NCBI GenBank assembly: GCA_021325435.1 | Contig: JAJPHE010000028.1 | Location: 1 to 36,394, forward strand | DNA length: 36,394 nucleotides | Reading direction: 5' to 3' | Origin: Actinomycetota bacterium | Lineage (GTDB): Bacteria; Actinomycetota; Acidimicrobiia; Acidimicrobiales; JAJPHE01 | Part shown: piece by piece, positions 16,599-25,533 of the stretch | Position numbering within the stretch: position 1 is the stretch's first letter | Layout of the letters: each line of letters begins with the position of its first letter | Program-made: the position numbers and the translations under genes | Notes under the pieces: generated by a model | What the model saw: the letters and a program-made list of their open reading frames with translations, nothing else | Database searches by the model: none | Told to the model about the DNA's origin: nothing

Positions 16599-17724
16599 CC
16601 ATCGCCCCCCGCCGCAGGGCCACCAGCCCCGGGAGGTCGCCCTTCTCGATCAGCTCCAGGGACGCCCCCCCGCCGGTCGACACGAAGTCGACCCGGTCGG
16701 CCAGGTCGAAACGGTCGATGGCGGCGGCCGAGTCGCCGCCCCCGACGACCGTGAACCCCCGGCAGTCCGCAACCGCCTCGGCGACGGTCCTCGTGCCGGC
16801 GGCGAAGCGGTCGTCTTCGAACATGCCCATCGGGCCGTTCCACAGCACCGTGCGGGCGTTGGCGATCTCGTCGGAGAACTCGGCCGCCGAGCCCGGGCCG
16901 ATGTCGAGCCCCTTCCAGCCGGACGGGACGGTCCGGCCCACCTGGCGGACCTCCTCCCCGTCCGGGGCGAGGGCGACGATGTCGGTCGGCAGCATGATGC
17001 GCCGTCCGGAGTCCAGCAGCTGCCGGCAGGCCTCCACCTGGTCGGGCTCGACCAGCGACTCCCCGACCTGATGGCCGAGGGCGACGAGGAAGGTGAAGCA
17101 CATGCCGCCCCCCACCACGACCACGTCGACCCGTTCGAGGAGGGCCCGGATGACGCCGAGCTTGTCGCTGACCTTGGCCCCGCCGAGGATGGCGGCGAAC
17201 GGTCGGCCGGGCCGGTCGAGCAGGCCGCCGAGAACCTCCACCTCGCGGGCGAGCAGGCGGCCGGCCGCGGCCGGAAGCCGGGTGGGCGGCCCGACGATCG
17301 ACGCATGGGCCCGGTGCGAGGACCCGAAGGCGTCGTTGACGTACAGGTCCTGGCCGGCCACCAGCTCGTCCACGAAGGTCGGGTCGTTGGCCTCCTCCCG
17401 AGGGTCGAACCGGAGGTTCTCCGTGAGCTTCACCCCGGGGACCAGCTCCTCCAGCCGTCGGCGGACCGGATCCATGGAGTAGCGGGGATCGGGCTTGCCC
17501 TTGGGGCGCCCGAGGTGGCTGCAGACGGTCACCTCGGCGGCCCCCTTGTCGAGCAGCCAGGTCAGGGTGGGCACCGCCGCCCGGATCCGGCGGTCGTCCT
17601 CGATCACGCCGTCGGCGAGAGGCACGTTGAAGTCGGCGCGTACCAGCACCCGCTTGCCGGCCGGGTCGGGCAGATCCTCGAGCTGTGGAACGGGTCGGAC
17701 GACGACCGGCGGCGAGCTAGCCAC
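16591..17724 (-). CDS. pgk: phosphoglycerate kinase
   Basis: Transfers phosphate from 1,3-bisphosphoglycerate to ADP. 377 residues, slightly shorter than the usual 390-400. Motifs: KRVLVRADFNVPL (about 24-36), the HLGRPKG hinge-side motif, the nucleotide-site AILGGAKVSDKLG, WNGPMGMFE, and the C-terminal GGGDSAAAI and STGGGASLELI. The GTG start overlaps the gap stop by 8 bases (GTGGCTAG). Confidence 0.97.
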
Positions 17725-18754
17725 CTGCCGAGGACAGGGCCCGGCCCATCAGCACCGTCATGTCGACCATGCGGTTGGAGTAGCCCCATTCGTTGTCGTA
17801 CCAGCCGAACACCTTGGCCAGGCTGGTGCCGTTGCCGAGGGGCAGAACCATGGTCAGGGGCGCGTCGAACGTGCACGACGCCGGCGAGCCGACGATGTCG
17901 CTCGAGACCAGCGGTGCCTCGCTGTAGACGAGGACCTTCGAGAGAGGTCCCTTTTCGGCCGCCGTCTTGAAAGCGGCGTTGACCTCGTCGGCGGTCACCT
18001 CCGCCCCCAGGATGGCGGTGAAGTCGGTGATCGAGCCGTCCGCCACCGGCACCCGCAAGGCTCCCCCGTCGAGGCGGCCCTTCATCGCCTCGAGCACCAG
18101 GCTGGTCGCCCGGGCCGCCCCGGTAGAGGCGGGCACGATGTTGATGGCCGCCGCCCGGGCCCGGCGCAGGTCCTTGTGGATGAGGTCGAGGAGGTTCTGG
18201 TCGTTGGTGTAGGCGTGGACCGTCGTCATGAGGCCGTGCTGGACGCCGAAGGCGTCGTCGAGGACCTTGACCATCGGCACGAAGCAGTTGGTGGTGCACG
18301 ACGCGTTGGAGATCACCTTGTGCCGGGCCGGGTCGAAGGTGTCGTCGTTGACCCCGATGACGAACGTGCCGTCGACGTTCTTGGCCGGGGCCGAGATCAG
18401 CACCATCTGGGCGCCGGCCTCGATGTGGGCCCGGGCGTCGTTGCCGTCGGTGAACCGGCCGGTGGACTCCACGATCACGTCGACGCCGAGGTCCGACCAG
18501 GGCAGCGCCTTGGGGTCACGCTCGGAGAGGATCTTGATGTCGCGGCTGCCGACCCGGATCCCGTCCCCGGTTACCGCCACCTGCTCGTCGAGCTTCCCCT
18601 GGGTCGAGTCGTACTGGAGCAGGTGGGCGTTGGTCTCCACCGATCCCAGGTCGTTGGCCGCCACGACCTCGATGTCGGCCCCGGCGCCCAGCACGGCGCG
18701 CAGATAGTTCCTGCCTATCCGGCCGAAGCCGTTAATTCCGACCCTGATGGCCAT
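17717..18754 (-). CDS. gap: type I glyceraldehyde-3-phosphate dehydrogenase
   Basis: Converts glyceraldehyde 3-phosphate to 1,3-bisphosphoglycerate. 345 residues with the NAD-binding GINGFGRIGR at the N-terminus, an Asp in AANDL (about 35) that favours NAD over NADP, the catalytic Cys153 in SNASCTTN, the HAYT histidine, and the late YDNEWGYSNRMVD. Shine-Dalgarno GGGAGG lies 9 bases before the ATG. First gene of gap-pgk-tpiA-secG. Confidence 0.97.
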   Translation of the reverse strand: MAIRVGINGFGRIGRNYLRAVLGAGADIEVVAANDLGSVETNAHLLQYDSTQGKLDEQVAVTGDGIRVGSRDIKILSERDPKALPWSDLGVDVIVESTGRFTDGNDARAHIEAGAQMVLISAPAKNVDGTFVIGVNDDTFDPARHKVISNASCTTNCFVPMVKVLDDAFGVQHGLMTTVHAYTNDQNLLDLIHKDLRRARAAAINIVPASTGAARATSLVLEAMKGRLDGGALRVPVADGSITDFTAILGAEVTADEVNAAFKTAAEKGPLSKVLVYSEAPLVSSDIVGSPASCTFDAPLTMVLPLGNGTSLAKVFGWYDNEWGYSNRMVDMTVLMGRALSSAGG

Positions 18755-18818
18755 GCCAAATCGCCTCCCGGAGGGCTGCCTCGCTGCGGCCTCGTCTACC
18801 TAGCCCTACCCAGAACCC

Positions 18819-19694
18819 CTATCCGACCAGATCCTCGAGGACGGCTGCCAACCGCTCAGGGTCGTGGGCCAGGCCGTCCGAACGTGCCAGGGCCGCCTCC
18901 ACGCACGGTAGGGCCACCTGGCCCATGTCCAGCTCGCCTGTGTCACACACCACGGCGTCGGCGTCCACCCCGTGGGCCTCGAGGGCGGCCACGTGGGCAG
19001 CGACGTCGAACCCCTCCGTCTCGGGAATCTGGGGCCGGAGGTTGCACACGTAGATCTTCCGGCCCCGGGTCCGGGCCAGTGCCTCGCGCAAGGCGGGCAC
19101 CGCCGCCACCGCCAGGACGCTGGTGAACAGCGACCCCGGCCCGATGATCACCTGGTCCGCCTCGAGGATGGCCTCGATGGCCTCGGCGGGGGGCTCGGCG
19201 TCGGGCGGCACGATCGACACCGAGGCGATCCGGCCGGCCTGGCCCACGTTCACCTGGCCCTCGATGTCCCCGTTGGCCGACGCCGCCTTGAGCACCACCG
19301 GCACGGTCGTGGCCGGGTAGACCCGTCCCACCGCCCCCACCAGGCGGCCCGCTTCGAGGAGTGCCTCGCCGAAGTCACCGGTGACGCTGGCCAGCCCGGC
19401 TAGGAGCAGGTTGCCGAGGGAATGGCCCTCGAGGTCGCCGGCGTCGAAGCGGTGTTCGAGCACCTGGGCCCACACCGACCGGGGGTCCCCCAGGGCGACC
19501 AGGCACTTGCGCAAGTCGCCGGGCGGGAGGATGCCGAACGCCTGGCGCAGCCGGCCGCTGGAGCCCCCGTCGTCGGCCACCGACACCACGGCCGTGATCG
19601 ATCCGGCGTAGCGCCTGGCCGCCTGCAGGGAAGCGGCCAGCCCGTGGCCGCCGCCGAGGGCGACCACCGCCGGGCCGGAACGAGCGGGGCTCAC
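18819..19694 (-). CDS. yvcK: YvcK/CofD-like gluconeogenesis factor
   Basis: 291 residues, somewhat shorter than typical (about 320). The N-terminus (VVALGGGHGLAASLQAARRY) and VSVADDGGSSGRLR mark the UPF0052 branch of the CofD-like family; GPGSLFTSVLAV is also conserved. In other bacteria YvcK binds UDP-sugars and affects carbon metabolism and cell-wall synthesis. It sits 31 bases after rapZ. In most actinobacteria whiA would follow, but here gap begins 64 bases later. Confidence 0.92.
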   Translation of the reverse strand: MSPARSGPAVVALGGGHGLAASLQAARRYAGSITAVVSVADDGGSSGRLRQAFGILPPGDLRKCLVALGDPRSVWAQVLEHRFDAGDLEGHSLGNLLLAGLASVTGDFGEALLEAGRLVGAVGRVYPATTVPVVLKAASANGDIEGQVNVGQAGRIASVSIVPPDAEPPAEAIEAILEADQVIIGPGSLFTSVLAVAAVPALREALARTRGRKIYVCNLRPQIPETEGFDVAAHVAALEAHGVDADAVVCDTGELDMGQVALPCVEAALARSDGLAHDPERLAAVLEDLVG

Positions 19695-19725
19695 CCCCCG
19701 GCCACCTCGGCTGGCGCGGGGCGGC

Positions 19726-20583
19726 TCACCGGGCCACGTCGCGGTGGGTGACGGTTGGCGACAGGCCGTTGCGGCGGAGGATGTCGGCGATCTCCTCGGC
19801 CAGCACGACCGAGCGGTGGTGGCCCCCCGTGCAGCCGACGGCGACGCTCAGGTAGGCCTTGCCCTCCTTCACGTAGGCGGGCAGGAGCAGCTCGAACAGG
19901 TCCTCGAGCCGGTCGAGGAACGCCTTGGTGTCGGGCTGGGCCATCACGTAGTCGCGCACCGGCTTCTCGAGCCCGGAGTGGGGCCGTAGCTCCTCGATCC
20001 AGTGGGGGTTGGGCAGGAACCGGCAGTCCAGCACGATATCGACGTCGAGCGGTATGCCGTGCTTGTACCCGAACGACACCACCTGGGTCTGCATGCCCGT
20101 GGAGCCGGCGTCGGCGCCGAACAGGGTGACCAACCGCTCGCGCAGCTGGTGGACGTTGAGGTTGGACGTGTCGACGACGATGTCGGCCTGGGTCTTGATC
20201 GGCTCGAGCAGCTCACGCTCGCGAGCGATCGACTCCATCACCCGCTCCGCCCCCAGCGGGTGGCGGCGGCGGGTGCCCTCAAAGCGGCGGACCAGCACCT
20301 CGTCGGAGGCCTCGAGATAGGCCACCCGGACCCGGTGCCCGGTCGAGCGGAGCGAGTCGAGGGCGGGGCCCACCTCCTCCAGGTACTCCTCTCCCCCGCC
20401 CCGGCCCATGACCAAGGCCACCCGCTCGGTCTCCGAGCCGGGCTTGCCGACCAGCTCGGCCACCTTGGTGATGAGGGTGGGCGGCAGGTTGTCGATGATG
20501 AACCAGCCCAGGTCCTCAAGGGTCGCCGCCGCGGTGGAACGACCCGCCCCGGACAGCCCGGCGATGACGAGGAAGTCGATCAT
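19726..20583 (-). CDS. rapZ: RapZ-family nucleotide-binding protein
   Basis: 285 residues with Walker A GLSGAGRST (9-17), a FIIDNLPPTL segment and the C-terminal conserved SFGYKHGIPLDVDIVLDCRFLPNPHW and VAVGCTGGHHRSV. Enterobacterial RapZ controls GlmS through a small RNA; in actinobacteria it hydrolyses nucleotides and its role is less clear. It lies in the uvrC-rapZ-yvcK order usual for the phylum. Confidence 0.95.
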   Translation of the reverse strand: MIDFLVIAGLSGAGRSTAAATLEDLGWFIIDNLPPTLITKVAELVGKPGSETERVALVMGRGGGEEYLEEVGPALDSLRSTGHRVRVAYLEASDEVLVRRFEGTRRRHPLGAERVMESIARERELLEPIKTQADIVVDTSNLNVHQLRERLVTLFGADAGSTGMQTQVVSFGYKHGIPLDVDIVLDCRFLPNPHWIEELRPHSGLEKPVRDYVMAQPDTKAFLDRLEDLFELLLPAYVKEGKAYLSVAVGCTGGHHRSVVLAEEIADILRRNGLSPTVTHRDVAR

Positions 20584-20620
20584 CCGCCCTCATTGTGACG
20601 CCGCATTGCCACCCCGGCCG

Positions 20621-21385
20621 TCATTTGCCACCACCGGACGGTCGGTCGGCGGGCTGCTTGGTGGCGACCAGCAGCAGCAGGCGGGGGATGGTCGCCGCCT
20701 CGGCGTACTCCTCGGCCCGGGCCAGGAAGCCCGGCGGCGGGGCGGGCTCCTCCATGTGGGTGACGAGCAGGCCCGCTGACGCCAGGGCGTTCACGTAACG
20801 CGAGAGAGGCCGGTGGACGAACGGGATCAGAACCCCCTTGTCCACCTCCTCCATGGTCACGTCCTCGGTCAGGTAAGGGCCGATCCGCCAGTACTGCTCC
20901 TCGAGGATGCGGTCGTCGATCCAGCCGCTGCCCGGGGTCTGCAGGAGCGGGTGGTTCAGAAAGAAGACGAACCGACCGCCCGGGGCCAGCACCCGGCCCA
21001 GCTCGGCGATGGCCCCGTCAACGTCCTCGATGTGCTCGAAGACCAGGCAGGCCACGGCGGCGTCGAAGGACCGGTCGGCGAAGGGGAGCCGGGCCGCCTC
21101 CCCTCGCAGGTAGGCCGGGTCCCCACCCCGGGCCCGGGCCACCTCCAGCTGGGCCCAGGCCGGATCCAGACCCACCACCGCGGCGCCCCGGCTCGCCACC
21201 AGCCTGGCGACCTGCCCCTCACCGGTGCCCACGTCGAGCACCCGGCGGCGGCCGGCCAGGTGCTCGGCCGCCAGCGGGAGGATCTGCTCGGTGTACTCGG
21301 CGTCGGCCCCCTCGGTGAAGTGGGTCTGCCACCAGCCGGCGTGGGTCTCCCACAGCTGGCGGCGGGCAACTGATTCCTCACTCAC
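20621..21385 (-). CDS. class I SAM-dependent methyltransferase
   Basis: 254 residues from GTG 21385, the first start after the uvrC stop (21393); the open frame upstream overlaps uvrC. SAM motif I is VLDVGTGEG (about 49-57), the acidic end of strand 2 is VVGLDP, motif III is FDAAVACLVFEHIED, and the post-motif is LAPGGRFVFFLNHP. This is a Methyltransf_11/25-type Rossmann enzyme. The substrate is unknown. It occupies a slot between uvrC and rapZ and is presumably cotranscribed with them. Confidence 0.88.
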   Translation of the reverse strand: MSEESVARRQLWETHAGWWQTHFTEGADAEYTEQILPLAAEHLAGRRRVLDVGTGEGQVARLVASRGAAVVGLDPAWAQLEVARARGGDPAYLRGEAARLPFADRSFDAAVACLVFEHIEDVDGAIAELGRVLAPGGRFVFFLNHPLLQTPGSGWIDDRILEEQYWRIGPYLTEDVTMEEVDKGVLIPFVHRPLSRYVNALASAGLLVTHMEEPAPPPGFLARAEEYAEAATIPRLLLLVATKQPADRPSGGGK

Positions 21386-21392
21386 CCCGGTC

Positions 21393-23342
21393 TCACGTGG
21401 ATGCCGGTTGGGGCCGGACGTCCTCGACACCGGCGACGGCGCCAACGCCTGATGGGCCACCGGCGTCGGACGTGGCGGGGCTCGGCCCGTCCGGGCCGTG
21501 GACCTTTTCGTGCAAGGCCTCGGCCACGGGGTCGGGCAGCCACGGCAGCGCCTTCAGCGTTTCCAGGGACGCCTGGCGAATCGCTTTCACGCCACCGAAC
21601 TCCTTGATGAGCCGCTTGCGCCGGGCCGGCCCGAGCCCGGGGATGTCCTCCAGCACGCTGGTCGTCATCCGCTTGCCCCGCAGCTGGCGGTGGTAGGCGA
21701 TGGCGAAACGGTGGGCCTCGTCGCGCACCCGCTGCAGGACGTAGAGGGCCTCCGACTGGCGGGGGATCCGGACCGGGTCCGTCCGGCCCGGCAGGTAGAC
21801 CTCCTCGAACTGCTTGGCCAGGGCGGCCACCGGTATCTCCCCCTCCAACCCCAGATCCTCGAGGACCCGCACGGCCACGTTGAGCTGGCCCTTGCCCCCG
21901 TCGACCAGCAAGAGCTGGGGCGGGTAGGAGAACTTGCGGGGCCGCTCCGACATCGGGCGTTCCTGCTCGACCAGCAGAGCGGTCAGCCGGCGGGTGAGCA
22001 CCTCCTCCATGGCGGCGTAGTCGTCGTTGCCGGGCACGCCCCGAACCTTGAAGCGCCGGTAGTCGGACTTCTTGGGCAGGCCGTCCTCCATGACGACCAT
22101 GGATCCCACGTAGTCGGTGCCCTGCAGATGGCTCATGTCGAAGCACTCGATGCGCAGCGGCGCCTCGGGCAGGTCGAGGGCGTCCTGCAGGGCGGTGAGG
22201 GCCCGGGCCCGGGCGTTGTGATCGGCCGAGCGCCGCAGCCGGTGGCGGGTGAACTCCTCGGTGGCGTTCCTCGTCACCGTCTCCTGCAGCTGGCGCTTGT
22301 CCCCCCGCTGGGGCACCCGGACGTTGACCCGCGAGCCCCGCAGGCCGCCCAGCCAGCGCTCGAACAGCTCGGGGTCGTCGGGGTCGTCGGGGACCAGCAC
22401 CTCCTTGGGCACCCCCAATGTCGGGTCGCCGTAGAGCTGCTCGAGGACGTGGCCAACCAGCTGGGGACGGGTCAGGTCCTCGACCTTGTCGAGGACGAAC
22501 CCCTTGCGCCCCACGACCCGGCCGCGGCGCACGTAGAAGACCTGGATGGCGGCCTCCAAGTCGTCCTCGGCGATCCCGACCACGTCTAGGTCCTCGGCCT
22601 TCTCGGTGACCATCTGCTGGCGCTCGATGGCCTTGCGCACGCTGGTCAGCCGGTCGCGGATGCGGGCCGCCCGCTCGAACTCCAGGGCGGAGGAGGCCTC
22701 CTTCATGGCGGCGTCCAGGCGGCGGACCACCGGCTCGGTGTTGCCGTCCAGGAAGTCGACCAGCTCCTCGACCAGACGCGCGTAGTCCTCCGGGGTCACG
22801 TCGCCCACGCAGGGCCCGCTGCACCGCTCGATGTGGAACAGCAGGCACGGCCGCCCGGAGCGCTGGTGGCGGCCCAACTTGTTGTCTGAGCAGGTCCGGA
22901 TCGGGAACGACCGCAGCAGCAGGTCCAGCGTCTCGCGGATGGCGTAGGCGTGGGCGTAGGGCCCGAAGTACCGAACGCCCTTGCGTTTGGCGCCCCGCAT
23001 CACCGTCGCCCGGGGCCACTCGTCCTCCATGGTGATGGCCAGGAACGGGTAGCTCTTGTCGTCACGCAGCCGGACGTTGAACCTCGGCCGGTGGGCCTTG
23101 ATGAGGTTGTACTCCAGCATCAGGGCCTCGACGTCGTTGCGGACCTGGATCCACTCGACGCTGTCGGCGGCGGCCACCATCTGGGCCGTGCGGGGCGGCA
23201 GCGAGGCCGGGTTCTGGAAGTAGTTGGAGAGCCGCTGGCGTAGGGACGCGGCCTTCCCCACGTAGATCACCCGCCCGTCGGCGTCCTTGAACTGGTAGGA
23301 GCCGGGGGCGTCCGGGATGGTCCCCGCCGGGGGCCGCTTCAC
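21393..23342 (-). CDS. uvrC: UvrABC nuclease subunit C
   Basis: Makes both incisions in nucleotide excision repair. 649 residues from GTG 23342. Domains in order: GIY-YIG nuclease (GSYQFKDADGRVIYVGKA near the N-terminus), a UvrB-binding UVR motif (SALEFERAARIRDRL), an RNase H-like catalytic half (ECFDMSHLQGTDYVGSMVV, LLLVDGGKGQLNVA), and a tandem helix-hairpin-helix (LEDIPGLGPARRKRLIKEFGG). GGAGG lies 3 bases before this GTG, a little close; a GTG one codon earlier is also possible. The last ~25 residues (Ala/Gly/Pro-rich) extend beyond the HhH domain. Confidence 0.95.
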   Translation of the reverse strand: MKRPPAGTIPDAPGSYQFKDADGRVIYVGKAASLRQRLSNYFQNPASLPPRTAQMVAAADSVEWIQVRNDVEALMLEYNLIKAHRPRFNVRLRDDKSYPFLAITMEDEWPRATVMRGAKRKGVRYFGPYAHAYAIRETLDLLLRSFPIRTCSDNKLGRHQRSGRPCLLFHIERCSGPCVGDVTPEDYARLVEELVDFLDGNTEPVVRRLDAAMKEASSALEFERAARIRDRLTSVRKAIERQQMVTEKAEDLDVVGIAEDDLEAAIQVFYVRRGRVVGRKGFVLDKVEDLTRPQLVGHVLEQLYGDPTLGVPKEVLVPDDPDDPELFERWLGGLRGSRVNVRVPQRGDKRQLQETVTRNATEEFTRHRLRRSADHNARARALTALQDALDLPEAPLRIECFDMSHLQGTDYVGSMVVMEDGLPKKSDYRRFKVRGVPGNDDYAAMEEVLTRRLTALLVEQERPMSERPRKFSYPPQLLLVDGGKGQLNVAVRVLEDLGLEGEIPVAALAKQFEEVYLPGRTDPVRIPRQSEALYVLQRVRDEAHRFAIAYHRQLRGKRMTTSVLEDIPGLGPARRKRLIKEFGGVKAIRQASLETLKALPWLPDPVAEALHEKVHGPDGPSPATSDAGGPSGVGAVAGVEDVRPQPAST

Positions 23343-23406
23343 CACCCTCCTAGAGTGCCGCGTCCCCGGCCCTCCGTTGGCCGGTCCCAGCAGCCACACT
23401 GGGGCG

Positions 23407-24210
23407 ATGGTCCGGACCCTGGCCGAGGAGGTGCGGGAGGAGGGCTTCGCCGTCCTCCGGGGCGCGGTCCCGTCCGAGATGTGCGAGGCGGTGGTCAGAG
23501 CGCTACGGGATGAGCTGGGGTTGGACGCCGACGACCCGTCTACGTGGGACCGGATCTCCCCAGTCATCGACCAGGCCGCCATGTGGGGCCACCAGTCGCA
23601 ATGGGACATCCGCCAGCTGCCCAACCTCCACGCCGCCTGGGCCGAGCTGTGGGGGACCGAGCGGTTGTGGGTGTCCGTCGACTCGTGCCGATTCTCACCA
23701 CCGTGGAATGAGGGCCGCTGCCGCCCGCTTCCGCTCCATTGGGACCACGACCCGTTCGACTGGTCCGTGCGCTACTACCAGGGCGTGGTGTCGCTGGCGG
23801 CCACCGGGGCCGGCGGGGGCGGGTTCCGCTGCGTTCCGGCGCTCTTTCGCGACCAGGACAGGTGGCCCCACGACTGGGCGCCCGGGCGGATTGGCCCGGC
23901 CTCGGTAGAGCCGGCAGAAGTCGTCGAAGTGCCCACATCAACAGGGGATGTCGTGATCTGGGACTCGCGACTCCCCCACGCCAACAGTCTCAACGCCAGC
24001 GACCGTCCGCGGGTGGCCTTCTACCTGCAGTACTTTCCGCCCGGCGACGCCGCAGCCGCCTCCGAACGGCTCGAGGATTACCTGGCAGGGCGCGCACCCG
24101 TTTTCTTCCGCAACAAGCCTGGTCACGACCGCGTCGAACCATGGCCTCCGGCCCGGCTCACCCGGCTCGGCCGGCGCCTATTGGGAGCGGAACCTTGGCC
24201 GATGGAATAG
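23407..24210 (+). CDS. phytanoyl-CoA dioxygenase (PhyH) family protein
   Basis: Fe(II)/2-oxoglutarate oxygenase fold, 267 residues. The iron triad appears as H111-x-D113 (LHWDHD) and H191 (LPHANSLN), and an Arg at about 202 (DRPRVAFYLQYFPPGD) would bind 2-oxoglutarate. The substrate is unknown; members hydroxylate fatty acyl chains, small metabolites or nucleotides. The ATG at 23407 is chosen because it starts the conserved N-terminal helix. Divergent from uvrC with only 64 bases between. Confidence 0.85.
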   Translation: MVRTLAEEVREEGFAVLRGAVPSEMCEAVVRALRDELGLDADDPSTWDRISPVIDQAAMWGHQSQWDIRQLPNLHAAWAELWGTERLWVSVDSCRFSPPWNEGRCRPLPLHWDHDPFDWSVRYYQGVVSLAATGAGGGGFRCVPALFRDQDRWPHDWAPGRIGPASVEPAEVVEVPTSTGDVVIWDSRLPHANSLNASDRPRVAFYLQYFPPGDAAAASERLEDYLAGRAPVFFRNKPGHDRVEPWPPARLTRLGRRLLGAEPWPME

Positions 24211-24215
24211 CTGTC

Positions 24216-24230
24216 CCAACCTAGGGTTGG
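24216..24230 (+). terminator. short hairpin after the PhyH-family gene
   Basis: CCAACC-TAG-GGTTGG lies 5 bases after the stop codon. It is a 6-base stem without a U-tract and is a weak terminator candidate. Confidence 0.3.
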
Positions 24231-24407
24231 TGATGGTGAGGGGTGCTCCTCCTACCGGAGAAGGTGCCTCTTGCCTAGTATTGGCGGTACGCCGGCCTGG
24301 TATCCGGCGACATATCAGCTCCGTGACCGACAACCCCGCGGATGGGCGACCAGGCTGTCCCCGCCGGTCTTAAGCGGAGCCCCCTCCTGGAGGAGGCACA
24401 TTCCAAA

Positions 24408-25520
24408 ATGCTCCGTCTTCAGACGCCGTTGCCCGACGCGTACACCATGGCGACGCCAGAAGAGCTCGCGGACCGAATCCGGGTTGCCAAGGACACCCTC
24501 GGCCCCCGGCTCCTGATCCTCGGTCACCACTACCAGCGCGACGAGGTGATGCGCTGGGCCGATGCCCGGGGCGACTCCTTCGGCCTCTCCCGCATCGCCG
24601 CTGACCGCCACGACGCCGAGTTCGTCGTCTTCTGCGGGGTCCACTTCATGGCTGAGTCCGCCGACATCCTGACCGGCCCCCACCAGAAGGTGATCCTCCC
24701 CGACCTGAACGCCGGCTGCTCCATGGCGGACATGGCCGACCTCGACGAGGTGGAGGACGCCTGGGAGTCCCTCGCCGAGGTCACCGACGTCGAGCGGATC
24801 GTGCCGATCACTTACATGAACTCATCGGCCGCCCTGAAGGCCTTCGTGGGACGCCACGGAGGCGCTGTGTGCACGTCCTCCAACGCCAGAGCCGTTCTCA
24901 CCTGGGCACTGGGCCTCGACGGCTCGGAACCCCAGGGGGACAAGGTCCTCTTCTTCCCCGACCAGCACCTCGGGCGCAACACGGGCTACCAGCTCGGCTT
25001 CGGGGAAGCGGACATGCGGGTGTGGAATCCTCGCCAGGATGTCGGGGGCCTGGACGAACGGGACGTGAAGGAGGCGACCTTCCTCCTGTGGAAGGGGCAC
25101 TGCTCGGTCCACCAGCGCTTCCGGCCGGAGCACATTAAGGCGTTCCGCAAGGAGCATCCCGACGGCATCGTCGTGGTCCATCCTGAGTGCGCCCACGAGG
25201 TGGTGAAGCTCGCCGACCGGGTGGGGTCGACTGACTACATCATCAAGGCCGTGGCCGCCGCGCCCCCCGGCTCCGTCATAGGCGTTGGCACCGAGATCCA
25301 TCTCGTGCAGCGCCTTAACAACGAGACATCCGACAAGACTGTTGTGTCACTGGATCCGCTAATCTGTCCGTGCTCGACCATGTTCCGGATCGACGCGGCG
25401 CATCTGAGCTGGGTGCTGGATAACCTGATCGAAGGCAAGGCCACCAACCAGATTTCGGTCAATGCCGAAGTTGCTCACCTAGCCAAACTCGCTCTCCAAC
25501 GAATGCTAGATATCGTCTGA
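24408..25520 (+). CDS. nadA: quinolinate synthase NadA
   Basis: Condenses iminoaspartate with dihydroxyacetone phosphate to quinolinate in NAD synthesis, using a [4Fe-4S] cluster. 370 residues. Three cysteines at about 104 (NAGCSM), 232 (WKGHCSVH) and 320 (LICPCSTM) match the spacing of the long B. subtilis-type NadA. LILGHHYQRDEV and MNSSAALKAF are further family motifs. ATG 24408 has AGGAGG 11 bases upstream; in-frame ATGs at 24342 and 24447 are alternatives. nadB and nadC are not nearby. Codon use near the 3' end becomes less GC-rich, like the polysaccharide genes that begin 13 bases later. Confidence 0.95.
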   Translation: MLRLQTPLPDAYTMATPEELADRIRVAKDTLGPRLLILGHHYQRDEVMRWADARGDSFGLSRIAADRHDAEFVVFCGVHFMAESADILTGPHQKVILPDLNAGCSMADMADLDEVEDAWESLAEVTDVERIVPITYMNSSAALKAFVGRHGGAVCTSSNARAVLTWALGLDGSEPQGDKVLFFPDQHLGRNTGYQLGFGEADMRVWNPRQDVGGLDERDVKEATFLLWKGHCSVHQRFRPEHIKAFRKEHPDGIVVVHPECAHEVVKLADRVGSTDYIIKAVAAAPPGSVIGVGTEIHLVQRLNNETSDKTVVSLDPLICPCSTMFRIDAAHLSWVLDNLIEGKATNQISVNAEVAHLAKLALQRMLDIV

Positions 25521-25533
25521 GAGCATCCCTTCG

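Noticed and set aside
21382-23019. 545-codon minus-strand open frame within uvrC
   Set aside because: It lies in another frame of uvrC, whose domains are complete; the product is Arg/Gly/Pro-rich without motifs.
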